From contig MNCI01018059.1 of assembly GCA_015680685.1 (NCBI GenBank), forward strand, positions 551,460-615,459: a stretch of 64,000 nucleotides of DNA, given 5' to 3'. Every line of letters starts with the position of its first letter. Within the stretch, counting starts at the first letter, position 1. The notes below the pieces were generated by a model that was not told the origin of the DNA, did no database searches, and was given only the letters and a program-made list of their open reading frames with translations. The DNA is from Gnetum montanum (taxonomy: Eukaryota; Streptophyta; Gnetopsida; Gnetales; Gnetaceae). Below, piece by piece: positions 23,107 to 34,450 of the stretch. A program made the translations under genes and the position numbers.

Positions 23107-25250
23107 ATACAAAGGCGCCTGTATGTAGCAACCACACAATAGGAGAACACCCAGTGGTTAATAGCTAATCAAAAGAGAAACCCACCAATATGCATGGAAC
23201 TAATTGGGGGAACAACTTGCAACTACAACGAAAGCATAGATACATTGGAGTATGAGCGTCGTTGACTTCCAACCCTTAATCTAAAAAAATCAATTGGGAT
23301 AAGTTGGACACTTCTAAAAAATTCAAATAAGCACTCATTATTTCAGATTTCTCCCTTTCAATTCAGTCATGGGGGAGATGGCCACCTATGCTGATCATTT
23401 AAGGCCCTCAGTTCTTTTAAGTTTTTGTTTTACACATTTTTATTTTACACATTTTTTTGTGCATTTTTGTCTTACAAATTTCTTTAACTTTTCTTGTTTT
23501 TGTTTTACAACATCATTGTACTTTTTTCGTTTAATTGTGTGTGAGTGTATTTATCCATTTTGTTAAGTTTGTCACCCAATAAGTGCTCCTAATAATGGTA
23601 TAAATTGTATTCGATTGGTTGCTAATGTTTGGTTTTTACCTTTAAGTTATGATGTTGATACTAAGGTATTGTTCTTTTGATATAGTAGGAAATGAATCCA
23701 CATCATCCATGCATCCATAAGTCTCTATGGTCTCTCTTGGCTTGGAACTGTACAGTCCCTTTCTCAATAATAAGAACTATTAATGAATCGGTGACTGGGT
23801 ATTTCTCAAACTAAGGAAGGACTTAAGGATTGAAAAGGGTGTGGCTTCAAGGGAACTTGATGCATTTGTGTTGGCCATTTTTTTGGGTGCTTGGATGTTT
23901 TCTTCTTGAGTTTTTCTTACTATTTCGACGTTGCTTCATTTTCAGGAAGTTAAGTAAATAAAAATAATAAGTCTTTGCATGGTGTGGTTCTCACGCAAAA
24001 TTCAAAAAAAAGAGAGAAAAAAAGTGGGAATTCAAAGCACACCCTTTAGATGAAATAATAATCTAGGCTACAAGCACTGGTTATGGAACTAAAAACATGT
24101 TCCCTCTAACTAAGGCCCTTCCTTGCTTCCTACTTTCTCCTCCCTTGTTTCGTCGGAATGGTGGTAGCTCTTTGAGGGATGCATTCTTATTACTTCAAGT
24201 GGATGGATTGGCTGAATGCGTTAATGTGAAGTCACTAGATGTGGTTTGTTTGAGGCTGTACTTGGAAAGGGATCTACTAACTTACATTAATCATTAAATA
24301 CACAAGGGGCTATACACCACCTTGTTCTTGAGACTCCATTCCATCCTCTTCTTTTGATCATTCTTTCTCCATTGTTCACCTCATTGCCGGTTGTATCATT
24401 AGTTTATATTTTGGTTAACGCATTGTTTTCTTTTTGGAAAATTCTTGTGGTTAAGAATTTAACTTTTGTTTCCAATGACATTCCCAGAGCCTACGGACTC
24501 TTTGAATGTGGGTTTGTTAGGGCATTAAGGGAATGAGCCTACTTTGGGGAGGATCCATTGGCATTCCTATTTGGTGCACTAGTTAAACTCTTTCCCTTAA
24601 CATTTTTTGCAACCAGCTCTATTTTTTTCATTTCAATCTTGACATCCATTTCATCGACGTTACAGTTTTCTCTTTTTCTCCATCTTCCTTATTCCTTTTC
24701 TTTCTCCATTCTATCACTACTGGAGGTTCACTCTTAGTTTTTTCAATTTTTTCCTAACCCCTACACCTCGAGTAGCCACCAATATTATATCTCCAGATCC
24801 GTATTAGCCATACCACAACTCAGCCAATGGACCTCTCACCAAATCAATGTATCAATTTCATTGTGATTCATTTACCCTTGCTAATATAAGATTGTGTTGT
24901 GTGTGTAGATGGAAATCATACAACAATGGATTGGACTTGGAGGGAACACTTGGAATGGATTGGTGCTGAAGAAGTTATTCAAGGAACAAGATTGATGGTG
25001 CACTTATGGATGGACAAGGAAAGGCACAATCTTGGCATTAGCAATAGCAGACTTCTTCTCTCTCATCTTACAAATAAGGCTTGATGTCAAATGTATAAAG
25101 TGTTCACTCTTGTTGTCATGAACACTAGTTTTGTCATGTTCTGTAATGATGATCCGTTCACATATCATCCCATTCACCATTAGTTCCATTCAAGTCAATA
25201 ATCCCATACCTTTCCAATATTTTGTAATGAACTCGAGGACGAGTTTTTAT
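23107..25250 (+). other. T4 3' non-coding interior
   Basis: No RT, RNase H, integrase or ORF3. Contents: a PPT-like CAGTCATGGGGGA at 23364-23376, a T-rich stretch, block M1 (TTTGCATGGTGTGGTTC at 23977-23990 with the downstream CAAAGCACACCC near 24034), block M2 (about 24480-24570; peptide ECGFVRALRE then AYFGEDPLA) and a segment at 24890-25085. That segment is conserved in T8 in reverse. The short open frames at 23369-23566 and 24354-24536 are repeated in T8 but are hydrophobic or T-rich and may not be coding. Confidence 0.6.
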
Positions 25251-25265
25251 TCAGTCATGGGGGTA
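25251..25265 (+). other. T4 polypurine tract
   Basis: TCAGTCATGGGGGTA immediately before the 3' LTR. Confidence 0.85.
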
Positions 25266-26036
25266 TGATGGGATGCAATATCGCATATGCGATATCACAA
25301 TCCATTGCTAGTTCTATAAATAAGAGGTGGCTCTCCCTTATTTCTCCATCTAGATCTAGACCTTAGCCAAACTCTTGTCATTTTTCCATTCCAGAGTTAG
25401 AATAATTTCCATGTGCCCGCAGTAGGAGTCCCAAAGTGAACGGATCTTTATTCGAGCAAATATTGTACCTAAGCACACGTTTGTGTACGGAAATAAAGAT
25501 GAACTTTTGGATAAACCTTGTAGTACATGGACTAAGCTAAATAGGACTTTAATTAATGTTAAATGTTTAAATTCTTTATTAGTTAATTAAATCTCTCTCA
25601 ACCCTCAACTCTCATAGTTAAGTGCATTCAGTACGACCGCTTCGAGCACGTGCGTTATGCTTGGTAATCCCAGTAACGAGTAGCGTTTGGTAATCCCAGC
25701 AGCGTTGCATTGGTTCAGGGTGTGAAACGGCAAGTGGGAACAGATACTGATGCTAGGGTAATTAAGGCTTAGTTAGTTAAAGTTAGTTACTTAGTCTCTT
25801 CACCCTTTCTCTCATTAGCATAGGCGATAAAAGAGAAAAGATATAAAAATCACATACCTCAAACTCACTTAACCATACAATCGTGACAATTAGAAGTGAG
25901 TTTGGGAGGACAAAAACTGATTAACCCTAGGTGTTCCATAAGGCATGTAGGCACTTAGTCTGTGGAGTTCAAGCGGATCACGCGTGAAATGCTTGTATTC
26001 ATATGGTTGAGTGTAGGGATACCTCACCACTCATCA
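25266..26036 (+). repeat. T4 3' LTR (771 bp)
   Basis: Starts TGATGGGATGC and ends CACTCATCA. Aligns throughout with 19073-19875 apart from a short U3 deletion. TATA box at about 25316. Confidence 0.92.
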
Positions 26037-29000
26037 ATGATGCAAATCAAAAGTTGACACATGACACTTATTATAGGATGTGTTTTGATGTTTTCTCTCC
26101 TAAATACCAAATAGTTAAGCTTCATAGTGTGAAGAATTAAGCACCAATGAGATCGCATGAACATGAGGTTGAATGTCCAAGGGCACTATGATGAACTTTA
26201 GTAGCTCCTCTAGCACTAAAGAATGTTCCTTTGAAGTGGAAATGAGGTCAAAGAGACTTTTTTGTCACTTTTAACTTCATGGTAGTAATAATTTGGGGAA
26301 CAACCTTATTTCTAGAAGTTGGGTTTCTAGAAGCTAGTGCAAGGGAAACAATAGTAGATTTGGTTACTTAAGTTGAGATGATAATGAGAATGAGGGGATT
26401 ATCATTTGATGTATCTTAAAATGAAAATTTCTTTTTGTTTGTCCTACTAGCCATTTTCTTCTCTTTTCCCGTGTCATTAACTAATGCCTCCTTTTGAGCC
26501 CTGGTGAGGATTCTAATCAGTAAAGTATGGGTAGGAAGCAAGGAATGCCCTGATAGCTTGGGTGGAGAGAAAGGATGATATGTTGGACACATAGTGTATG
26601 GCAACATAGGAGGATAATGAACAAAATAAGTACGTTTGGGAACTCTATTCCTTTGAGGAGAGAGAGGATAAGAGAAAGTTTGCTAAGATGATGTAGGAAC
26701 TTCATCATAGTGAGGAGTCATGTCAACTTAGCCCTTTGTATGTTCTAGCGAGGAGAGGCATTGCTGTTATTCCAAGGGATATTAATTACAAAATAATTCT
26801 TAGGCCTAGATAGGATAAAATGAGAGGATGAGGAAGACTGATAATAATAGGAATCCATTTGGACAACAAAGGAAGCTTTTGGGAAATTTTCTTTGGATTC
26901 TAGGTGGAAGGCCAAAATTCTCCATGAATGGGAATTAAAAGGATCCTAAAACATTTTCATGGTTTAATTACTAGGTTAGAAAGGAGTATTGAACATGATT
27001 TTTTTTTACCAATGCCTAAACATAATCTTTAAGGGTGTTACAATCCTCAATATCATGACCTAGCACTTCCTGATAGTAGCAAAATTTGTTAAGATCATAC
27101 CACTTAGCAATAGGTGGCTATCATTCCACACATTAGGAAGGATCAATGGCTAAGGCTTGAAGCCTTTTGAACTGCACCCACATTTGTTTTGAAACTTGCT
27201 TAGGCATTATATATCCATCCTTTAGTAGTATGCTGCATAGTTATGTGTACATCATCAAAAATTTATGATGCTCAGATTGGTCTTTTTGTTATTTGCTTGA
27301 TTACTTCCAATTATTGAACATTCTTGCCCATGATCATTAGGCTTCAAATTGGAGCTTGCATCCTTGTTCTTGTCATTGCGTCCATTGCTTGATGATGAAC
27401 TTGCTATTGTATGGTTCACCAAAGCCACTATTTAACCAACGTTTTGGATGGACTTGTCCTTACCTACTACTTTATTTCCTTTATTTTTGAATTTAATCCA
27501 CTTTGGATCATTATGTTGAATGGTCATCTCCTTAATAATTTTAGTAGAGGTGATTGTTTCATGGAAGCTAAGTGGCCTAGGATAGACCAACTTTCTTGTA
27601 ATATAGTCATTGAGAGCTCCTTCAAAAATATCTAGCAACTAGTCATTAAGTAATTGATGTGTAAGCTCCATGGTCACTAATGTCCACTGAAAGATGAACT
27701 TGGAGATAGATTCATTAGGAGCCCATTGATGGCCAGGTGCTTTTGCAAAGTACCATCCTTAGTAATATTATACTTGAACCTCTCCATGAAGGTCGTGAAG
27801 ACTTGCTCTAAGAAGGTAATAGATTTGTGAGAGAGTAATTTAGGTTATTCAAGTGCTTTACAAGTCAAGGAGTTGGAAAATATTCTAAGAATTATGTGGG
27901 AATAATTGGCAAGCTACATGTATTCATCATAAAAGGTAATGACATGGTTTGTAGGATCAGATTCTTTGTTAATCTTAGTGAAATTTGGTAATGATAGACC
28001 TTGGGAAACTTGAGTGGGTAAAAGCAAAGAACTAATGGGATTGATAAGAAGATGTGTAATAGAGATGTTGGAATTACTCCCATGTCATGTTGTGGCTTTT
28101 CACATTTAGTCTTCATTTGCTTGAAGCCTAGACATGAGGTCTTGTAGTAAGAGCATTAATTCAAGTAAAATACCAAGAATTGATGAAATTGTAGTATTAC
28201 CCAAATGAGGTTGTGATAGGGTAAAAATGGTTAGGGAAGTATATTGGTTGGCATGGGAATTTAAGGCACACTATACTAGGGCACATGCTACATAGTTGGA
28301 ACAAATGGTAGTGACACTTACATTGATTAAGTTTGTGACACATGTGATATTGGTCAGAAAGCATTTAATATTAAATTGGGATTTGGAAGATGGGATGATG
28401 GATTGATTAGAATAGATGCGAGCATAAGACTAGTTACTGGTAGAATTATAATAGGAGGATTAATTGAAGTGGGTAGTGAGATAGAAATGTTTTGCAATTC
28501 AAACAATAAAAGAGGGTTAACAAAGTTGATGAGATTCACACGTTGTATGATGGGGGTGTTTGGTGAATGAAAAGGATCTATAGGAAGAGTAACATGAGGA
28601 GGCTCTTCTTCATTGCCACCATGAACATTGATATCTCCACTTTACTTTCTTGATTCATCATGAAATTGGAAATTTTGATTACTAATATTGATGTTGGGGT
28701 TCCAAATGAGATGTTCCCCAATACCACTTGCCATGGCATGTATTTCATCCCTAGTGAGTAAATATTTTGTAAGAATGGCTTGCTTAGACTAGGTGAGTTT
28801 AATGGATCAGTTTGTGTTAGTCAAGAAATTTCCCAAACCATTGAATACCTCATATTCAACCATCCTCCTTAGGTTGCTCTTAGGCAATGTGATGCTTAGT
28901 TCCCTTTTTGTGCATGAAACTTTGTGGTCATGTTGCATCATGGGTGTTGTAAGTACCTGAGCTTTTCAAATTTCTATTAGCTTATGGATCTAAGAGACCT

Positions 29001-29190
29001 AGAAAGAGTTATATCCTTGCCTTATCATGGTGTTTAAGAGACTTTCTTGCATAAACTTAGAAAAGAAACAAGAATCAAGTGCAAATGACAATGGGAAATA
29101 AAACTAAGGAAAAATACTCTAAGTGAGAAAGATTCTAAGTGATAGAAAGGATCTATAGGCTGCTAGATGCTTAAGTTTAAGAAATTATAA
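26037..29190 (-). pseudogene. gag: T3 Gag
   Basis: Decayed Tat-type Gag. Minus-strand pieces align in order with T9 Gag. A segment near 27980-28050 reads VSQGLSLPNFTKIN, matching T9 PPGMSLPHFTKYN. The open piece 27432-27638 starts LDIFEGALNDYITRKL (T9: LAIFKGAVNDFIKSKL) and continues to a matching lysine-rich DKGK-like end. A KEKKMASRTNKKK-type basic patch sits near 26420-26480. The N-terminal third (28354-28700) is low complexity. Many stops and shifts. It would build the particle shell; dead here. T4 cut its 3' end. Confidence 0.75.
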
Positions 29191-29198
29191 ATATTGTT

Positions 29199-29217
29199 GG
29201 TCCTTCTTATAGCGCCA
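29199..29217 (-). other. T3 primer binding site (tRNA-Asn type)
   Basis: Minus strand TGGCGCTATAAGAAGGACC, close to the T9 site TGGCGCTAGAAGGAGGGCC. It is complementary to a tRNA 3' end of the form CCTCCTTCTAGCGCCA, which I recall as plant tRNA-Asn(GTT). Confidence 0.7.
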
Positions 29218-29221
29218 ACAA

Positions 29222-31870
29222 TGTTCCTGCAAGAAATGTTCTTTATGCCTCCACAAGGACATCTCCACAAACTAAGTGTTGAGATACATAGCATGTGATT
29301 ATAAATGATCTTTGGATCAATGTAATCCTCAAGATGGTATCGATTATAAAATGAAGAGACATGAATCCTCCAATCAAATATCGGCTTAGTCTATCACACA
29401 CAAACTGGGATTAGGCAAGGAATGATGAAAAAGTGAAGTTTTTAATGCTCAAAATGATTAAGTATAGATTATTGGAAAATAAATGAAGTGTAGAATAGGC
29501 TATGAATGATGGAATAAAGAATTTAGTGTAAAATATGGATAAAGAGCATAAAATATCAAAATAGTATAACTATAATGTAAAAGGAAGGATCTTGTTTCCT
29601 TTCCCAAATGATGGAGTTTGTATGCTTAAAAGTAAATAATTATAAAAAGGTTGAATATTTTACTAATTATAAAACTTATATAAAAAATATAAAATGTTGA
29701 AATATTAATGTTATAATGTAGAGAAAATGTTGTTAGATCCCTCCCAGAAAAATAAAATTTTTATGTTGTAAAATGACCAAGTATGAAGTGCTAAAAATTT
29801 GACTAAGTATCGGATGTGATGTAGGAGATAAAAAAAGTTCTAAGTATAAAATGAAAGTAAACAAGTGTAGAATGATAAAAGTAAGATGCTTCAATGTGGG
29901 GGAAAGGTCCCAAATCCTTTCTAAAATAATAAAATAATTCATTGATGAGTTGGAAAGTGTTCGCCTCCTATGGAGGGCCAAATTACAAATGATTGTAGAA
30001 AAAAGTAAGTGTGATAGAACTGATAAAAGAAACACGAATCTTGAGCAAAGTATAGTTTTGGAAGGTGGAATTGAACCTATGGAGGGTTAGGTGATGGATA
30101 GAGAAGCCATAGATGTGATCTAGAGTCAATTTCTAGGAAAAAAGGTTGTTTTGGTGAAGGTTCCTATTACTGATCCTAAAGTTGAAAAAATTCAAACTTT
30201 ACAAAATGTTGCAGAAGCCTAAAAATTCTATCTCTAAAAGTATGATGAAGGTATTGAAGGTGATCAAGGAGCACACAGTTGTGGTGGTGGTGATAGGTGC
30301 TTATGCTCTTGATCTATCAAAATCCAATAAATGCTCTCAAATCTCAAAATATTTGACCTAAAACATGTATTTTTAGGTTGTATTTATAGGCCCAAAATTT
30401 TCAAATTTAGGTTAGGATTGCTAAAATTGAACTTGAAGTTAAGTGTGACTTATTGTTGAGTTTGAAAATAGCAAGTATAGACTTTGGAGTTATCATAGAT
30501 AACAACCTATTGAGATGATGTTGGCACAAACACTAACGCTAACACAATCTCAACATTAGTTCCCAAAGTTAAAAAAAAAATTGAAATTTTTATTGCATGA
30601 AAATTCTAACTTTGGAAAGGCCAAAGTTGATTCCAAAATGTGTTAAGATGGAAATTTTAAAGCACTAAGAGACTTGTAGACCAGTGAAAAGCTGTGAACT
30701 TGGTGTATGGGATGACTCAAAGATGTTGAGATGAGTTTTGATCTTGCCAATGTCCCATACTTAGCCAAAAATGCTAAATTTTCAAGTTTAAGAAAACTTG
30801 TAAAAAAGTTGCAAATTCTAGAAGCCTGGAGCATCAAAACTATTGCCAATGAATTGTCTTAGCCTTGGGGCTCCATGCTACACATCAAAACATAGTTTTG
30901 GTAAGATTTGAAAGTCCCAGAGATGGTGATGCTAGCACTAACATAACATCAATGTCAATTTCTAGGGTTAGAAAAAATCTTGACAGTCTTTTTGGCCAAA
31001 AATTTCTAACTCTAGAAAGGCTAAAATTGACCTTAGATTGCATGAAGATGGTAATTCTGAAGTGCTAAAAAACCCATAGACCAGTAGAAAGCTATGAACT
31101 TGGTGTATGAGATGATTTGAAGATGTCGAGATGAGTTCTAATCTTGTTAGTGTTCCATACTTAGTCAAAAATGCTAAATTTTCAAGTTTTAGAAAACTTG
31201 CAAAAGTGAAAATTCTAGAAGCCCAAAGCACTAAAACTATTGCCAATGAGTCATCTTGGCCTTGGGGATTCATGGCACACATGGAAAGATATTTTTGGTA
31301 ATATTTGGAAGCCCTGGCGATGATGATACTAGCGTTAATGCTTTCATTAATGTTGATGTAGTGTCAATATCAATTTCCAAAGTTAGAAAAAATTTTGAAA
31401 AATTTTTTGGTCAAAAATTGTAACTTTGGAAAGTCCAAAATTGACCCCAAAATTGCATCAAGATGGTAATTCTGAAGTGCCAAGAGATCCATAGACTAGT
31501 GGAAAGTTGTAAACCTAGTGTATGGAACAATATGGAGATGTTGAGATGAGTTTCAATCTTACTAGTATTTCATATTAAGTCAAAAATGCTAATTTTCCAA
31601 GTTTTAAAAAACTTGCAAAATGTGCAAATTCTAGAGGCATGAAGTGTTGAAACTATTGCAGATGAGTCATCTTGGCCTTGGAAGTCCATGGTGCATGTCG
31701 AAACACAATTTTGGTGAGATCTAAGAGTCCCCATGAAGTTGATATTGGTACTAATGCTAATGCTAACACTAGCATAGTGTCAGTGTTAGTTCCCAAAGTT
31801 GAAAAGTTTTTTTGACAATTTTTAGGATTTTTTCAAAGTTGCCAAAATTGATGCCAAAAAGTTGGGATAT
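29222..31870 (-). repeat. T3 5' LTR (right end uncertain)
   Basis: The inner end is set by the primer site; the LTR ends GGAACA on the minus strand. A TATA-like CCTATAAATAC lies near 30380-30392, matching CCTATAAATACC in the T9 LTR. Upstream (to the right) lies a tandem array of about 400-bp units. The outer end could not be found because the matching 3' LTR is not in the window. Confidence 0.55.
30505..31860. repeat. Tandem array of about 400-bp units (3-4 copies)
   Basis: Units start near 30535, 30931, 31330 and 31752 with CTA-CTAAC-rich sequence followed by GTTAGAAAAA-like text. Each carries GACC(A)AGTGAAAAGC or a variant, CTAAATTTTCAAGTTT and a CTTGG-CTTGGGG-CCATG end. Similar minus-strand reading frames in copies 1 and 2 (FLKLENLAFLAKYGTL and FLKLENLAFLTKYGTL) are by-products of the repeat. 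It appears to lie in or next to U3 of T3. Confidence 0.8.
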
Positions 31871-33406
31871 GATCCCCAATGGTTCATAGAGGCATTTGAA
31901 GATTAAAAAAATGTCTTTCAAGGCTATTTTTAGGGTGTTTTGTGCCATGGTGTGGAAGAAAACCCAATTTGACATCTTGTTGCATGCAACACTTTGAAAC
32001 ATTTTGACCTTGGGATCTCGAGGTCAAATTGCCAAATTTTTCAAATTCAAACTTTATGATGTTTGGAGAGGTTAGGATGTACCATTGGTGGTCTTGCATA
32101 ATGTAGAATCTACAACAACTCCAACACTTAGAAAAATTTTGGCCCTGGAAAGCTCTAACACTTAGAGAAATTTTGCTTCTAAAGTGTTTTGGAGATCACG
32201 AAAAATTAAGTCCATTATTTTGATTATAAATCAAGATGGTTATTGATGGCCCCTAGGAGCTAATAATGTGTTTTGTGATGATGTATTTGGGGGGTTTTGT
32301 GTTGAAATCCTCATGGAAGAAGGTTGAAACCACACTTAGTTTCATTTCAAAGTGAAGCAAAAAAGTGGATCCAATAGTACCATGCCTTACACAAAACTAT
32401 ACAAGATGTTGTGTGGATTAACTAGTTACTCATAGAAATTCAAATCCTTATCCCTAAACCTATTCTAATTTATTGTGATAGCTAAGTTAATATTAAGATT
32501 ATTCAAAATCGAATATATCATGGCAAAAGCAAGCACATCAAGAGTAGTATATACTTTTTCTAGAATATATGGAAAAGTATGTAAATATCTAGTACATATC
32601 TAGAAAATCTCGAAAAGCAAATGGTCATACAAAGGCCCTAGGTAGAAAAAGTTTTTACATCTTTTATGACTACCTATCCTTGCAACCACTCCCTCATAAT
32701 GAGAAGTTAGGAGGAGAAAATTTGAAGCATGTAACAATTTAGATAAAAGAAAATATAGTTATATGTTTGGAGTCTTTAGGGTGTCCCTTCTAGCATTGTA
32801 CTCATATTTCTTTATTACTTCACATTGCTCATTATAAATGACATCATAAGATAAAGTATGAATTAAAGAGAAGTATAATTCATACTTTATGAACTAACTT
32901 GAGTTGTGTCAATTTGTAAGTCATTTAACTCCATCATAAGATTATTTTGTATAAATTATTATAATTTTGTAAAAGAAGTTAAGAATCATGTCAAGTTAAG
33001 TGAGTTGTAATTCTTTAGGTCAATTTAAAAGTCAAGTGTTCATAAGAAGTGAGCTAAAAAAGGGTATATATCATGACTTGTTAATTATAATTCAAAATAA
33101 CTTACATATCAACAATGTCACAAGACAAAGAAAAAATTTAAGAATGCAAATTTTTTGTGAAATATTTGTCAATTGTTACTAGTTTTTTCTTACGAATTTT
33201 CATAAATTAATTTAAAGAAAAAATTAACTATTATCCTCTTTACTATCCTTTAGCAAGTATATTTTAATACTACAACTATGATAAAAAAGAAAATTTAATA
33301 CAGTAGTTGGGCATTATTTATAGCTAATACCAACATTGGCTACATCACATCAAAAACTACAATATTATATCTATGATATCATAGTTAACAAAATTACTAG
33401 TTATCA
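31871..33406 (-). other. A/T-rich region including probable 3' LTR of T6
   Basis: No gene seen. From 31871 to about 32200 it resembles a worn further unit of the tandem array. The last part, ending GTTATCA at 33406 and followed by ACTCCCATATTTAACTAG, resembles LTR end plus PPT in the T2 and T7 arrangement. Its left end is not recognisable. Confidence 0.4.
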
Positions 33407-34450
33407 TACTCCCATATTTAACTAGAACTTCATCCTCAAGCTAAATAGAATTGAGATAGAATTTTTTCCAAAATTATGGAGTGACTTAAACTAATTAACT
33501 AAATAACTAACCAAGTGATGCATAACAAAATTTAAGTAGATGTTTACAAAACATGATAATAAAAAGATTGAGAAAACATAAAAAAAGTACAAAATTTTTT
33601 GGACTCTTGAACTTGGTTATGAAAGGTGTTCATGTGATTTCTATTAGTGATGGTTCTTCTTACATCAACTAGTCTTGTAATTGATCTCTATTATTGCTAT
33701 TGCTATTGCTCATCTCTTCATGTGGAAGTATTCTAGAAGTACCTTGAGCTTCTCTTTATTAGTTTGCATGTCATTAACTATTTAAACAAGGTTGGATAGG
33801 TTCATAATTGTCAGTATTTTTCATGGCCACAATAAATTTGGAAACATTTTATTATCATAGATAGAGAGACTACAAGTTTGGTATATTTGACATTGAATGC
33901 TCATATTTGTTTCTTCATATCTTAGTAGTCTATCATTTGTTTTGCTAGGTTCTCTACAACATCTTGCTAATGTAGAAATTTTGACATGAGAACCTTCAAC
34001 TCTGCATTGGCAATCTAAAAATTTTGTTTGGACTCATCATGGATTTGGTATGCATGTTTATAAAAAGAAAATGTAGCAGCAATTTGTTTCTCTGACTCAT
34101 TCGTAGGCCTTCCTACTATGGGCATGGATAGATTGGCATATTATAGATTGACTAACTTTTTATTAGGTTATATCCTTGATCTACAACTCTTTCATCTTAA
34201 TTTTTTTCTAATTGATTGTAATAATTTCATTGATAATAGATTGCTAGTCAAAAATGGAAAATTCTTGAAGAGTAGTAGTCAATTTAGTCTTTACCATTCT
34301 TATTTCCTTTTGTAGCCTAACCAAATCATTGAAGCATTCTTTGAACTTCTTTTGCTTCCTTGTTTTGTTCTACCAAGCTTTAATCTTGATTATAGATTTC
34401 TATCAAATCATGTGAACTTCATCCATGGAGAGGTTCTTGTCCTTCCTAGC
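33407..34450 (-). pseudogene. T6 ORF3 remnant, part 1 (split by T5)
   Basis: Follows a PPT-like sequence on the minus strand, with CATCCTCAAGC as in the other 3' ends. Minus-strand translation gives short charged helical pieces with many stops, in the position where T5 and T7 have the ORF3 coiled coil. It continues beyond T5 at 47575. Similarity is weak and the assignment rests mainly on position. Confidence 0.4.

Larger units (their letters stand above)
19073..26036 (+). mobile_element. T4, complete non-autonomous Athila-like element (6.96 kb)
   Basis: 5' LTR 19073-19875, primer site from 19877, Gag about 20129-22560, protease about 22600-23106, conserved blocks M1 and M2, PPT at 25251-25265 and 3' LTR 25266-26036. 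Flanking 5-mers are GTGAT (19068-19072) and ATGAT (26037-26041), a duplication with one transition. No RT, RNase H or integrase, and no long ORF3. The two LTRs differ mainly by transitions plus a U3 deletion. Inserted into T3 between Gag and Pro. Confidence 0.93.
5431..31870 (-). mobile_element. T3, old Tat-lineage Ty3/gypsy element, host of T2, T4 and a solo LTR (ends uncertain)
   Basis: Pieces in correct order on the minus strand: 5' LTR (from 29222 rightwards), primer site 29199-29217, Gag 26037-29190, Pro 18574-19072, RT about 15230-15960, RNase H 14207-15200 and integrase 6120-7060. Tat hallmarks are a second RNase H domain, the YVDDLIVKS reverse-transcriptase motif and an integrase with CDTCQ and FTN-VEA-type sequence. 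Gag and Pro resemble those of T9. Stops and frameshifts are frequent in every domain. Both outer ends are uncertain: the left end is hidden by T1, and the right end lies in or beyond a tandem array near 31-32 kb. Confidence 0.8.

Noticed and set aside
23369-23566. Phe-rich membrane peptide in T4 (also in T8 at 52460-52657)
   Set aside because: Arises from a T-rich run. Similarity between T4 and T8 is explained by shared DNA; T5 has the T-run with different residues.
30643-31282. Two similar minus-strand small genes
   Set aside because: They are copies of the same frame in the 400-bp tandem repeat; no supporting start or conserved function.
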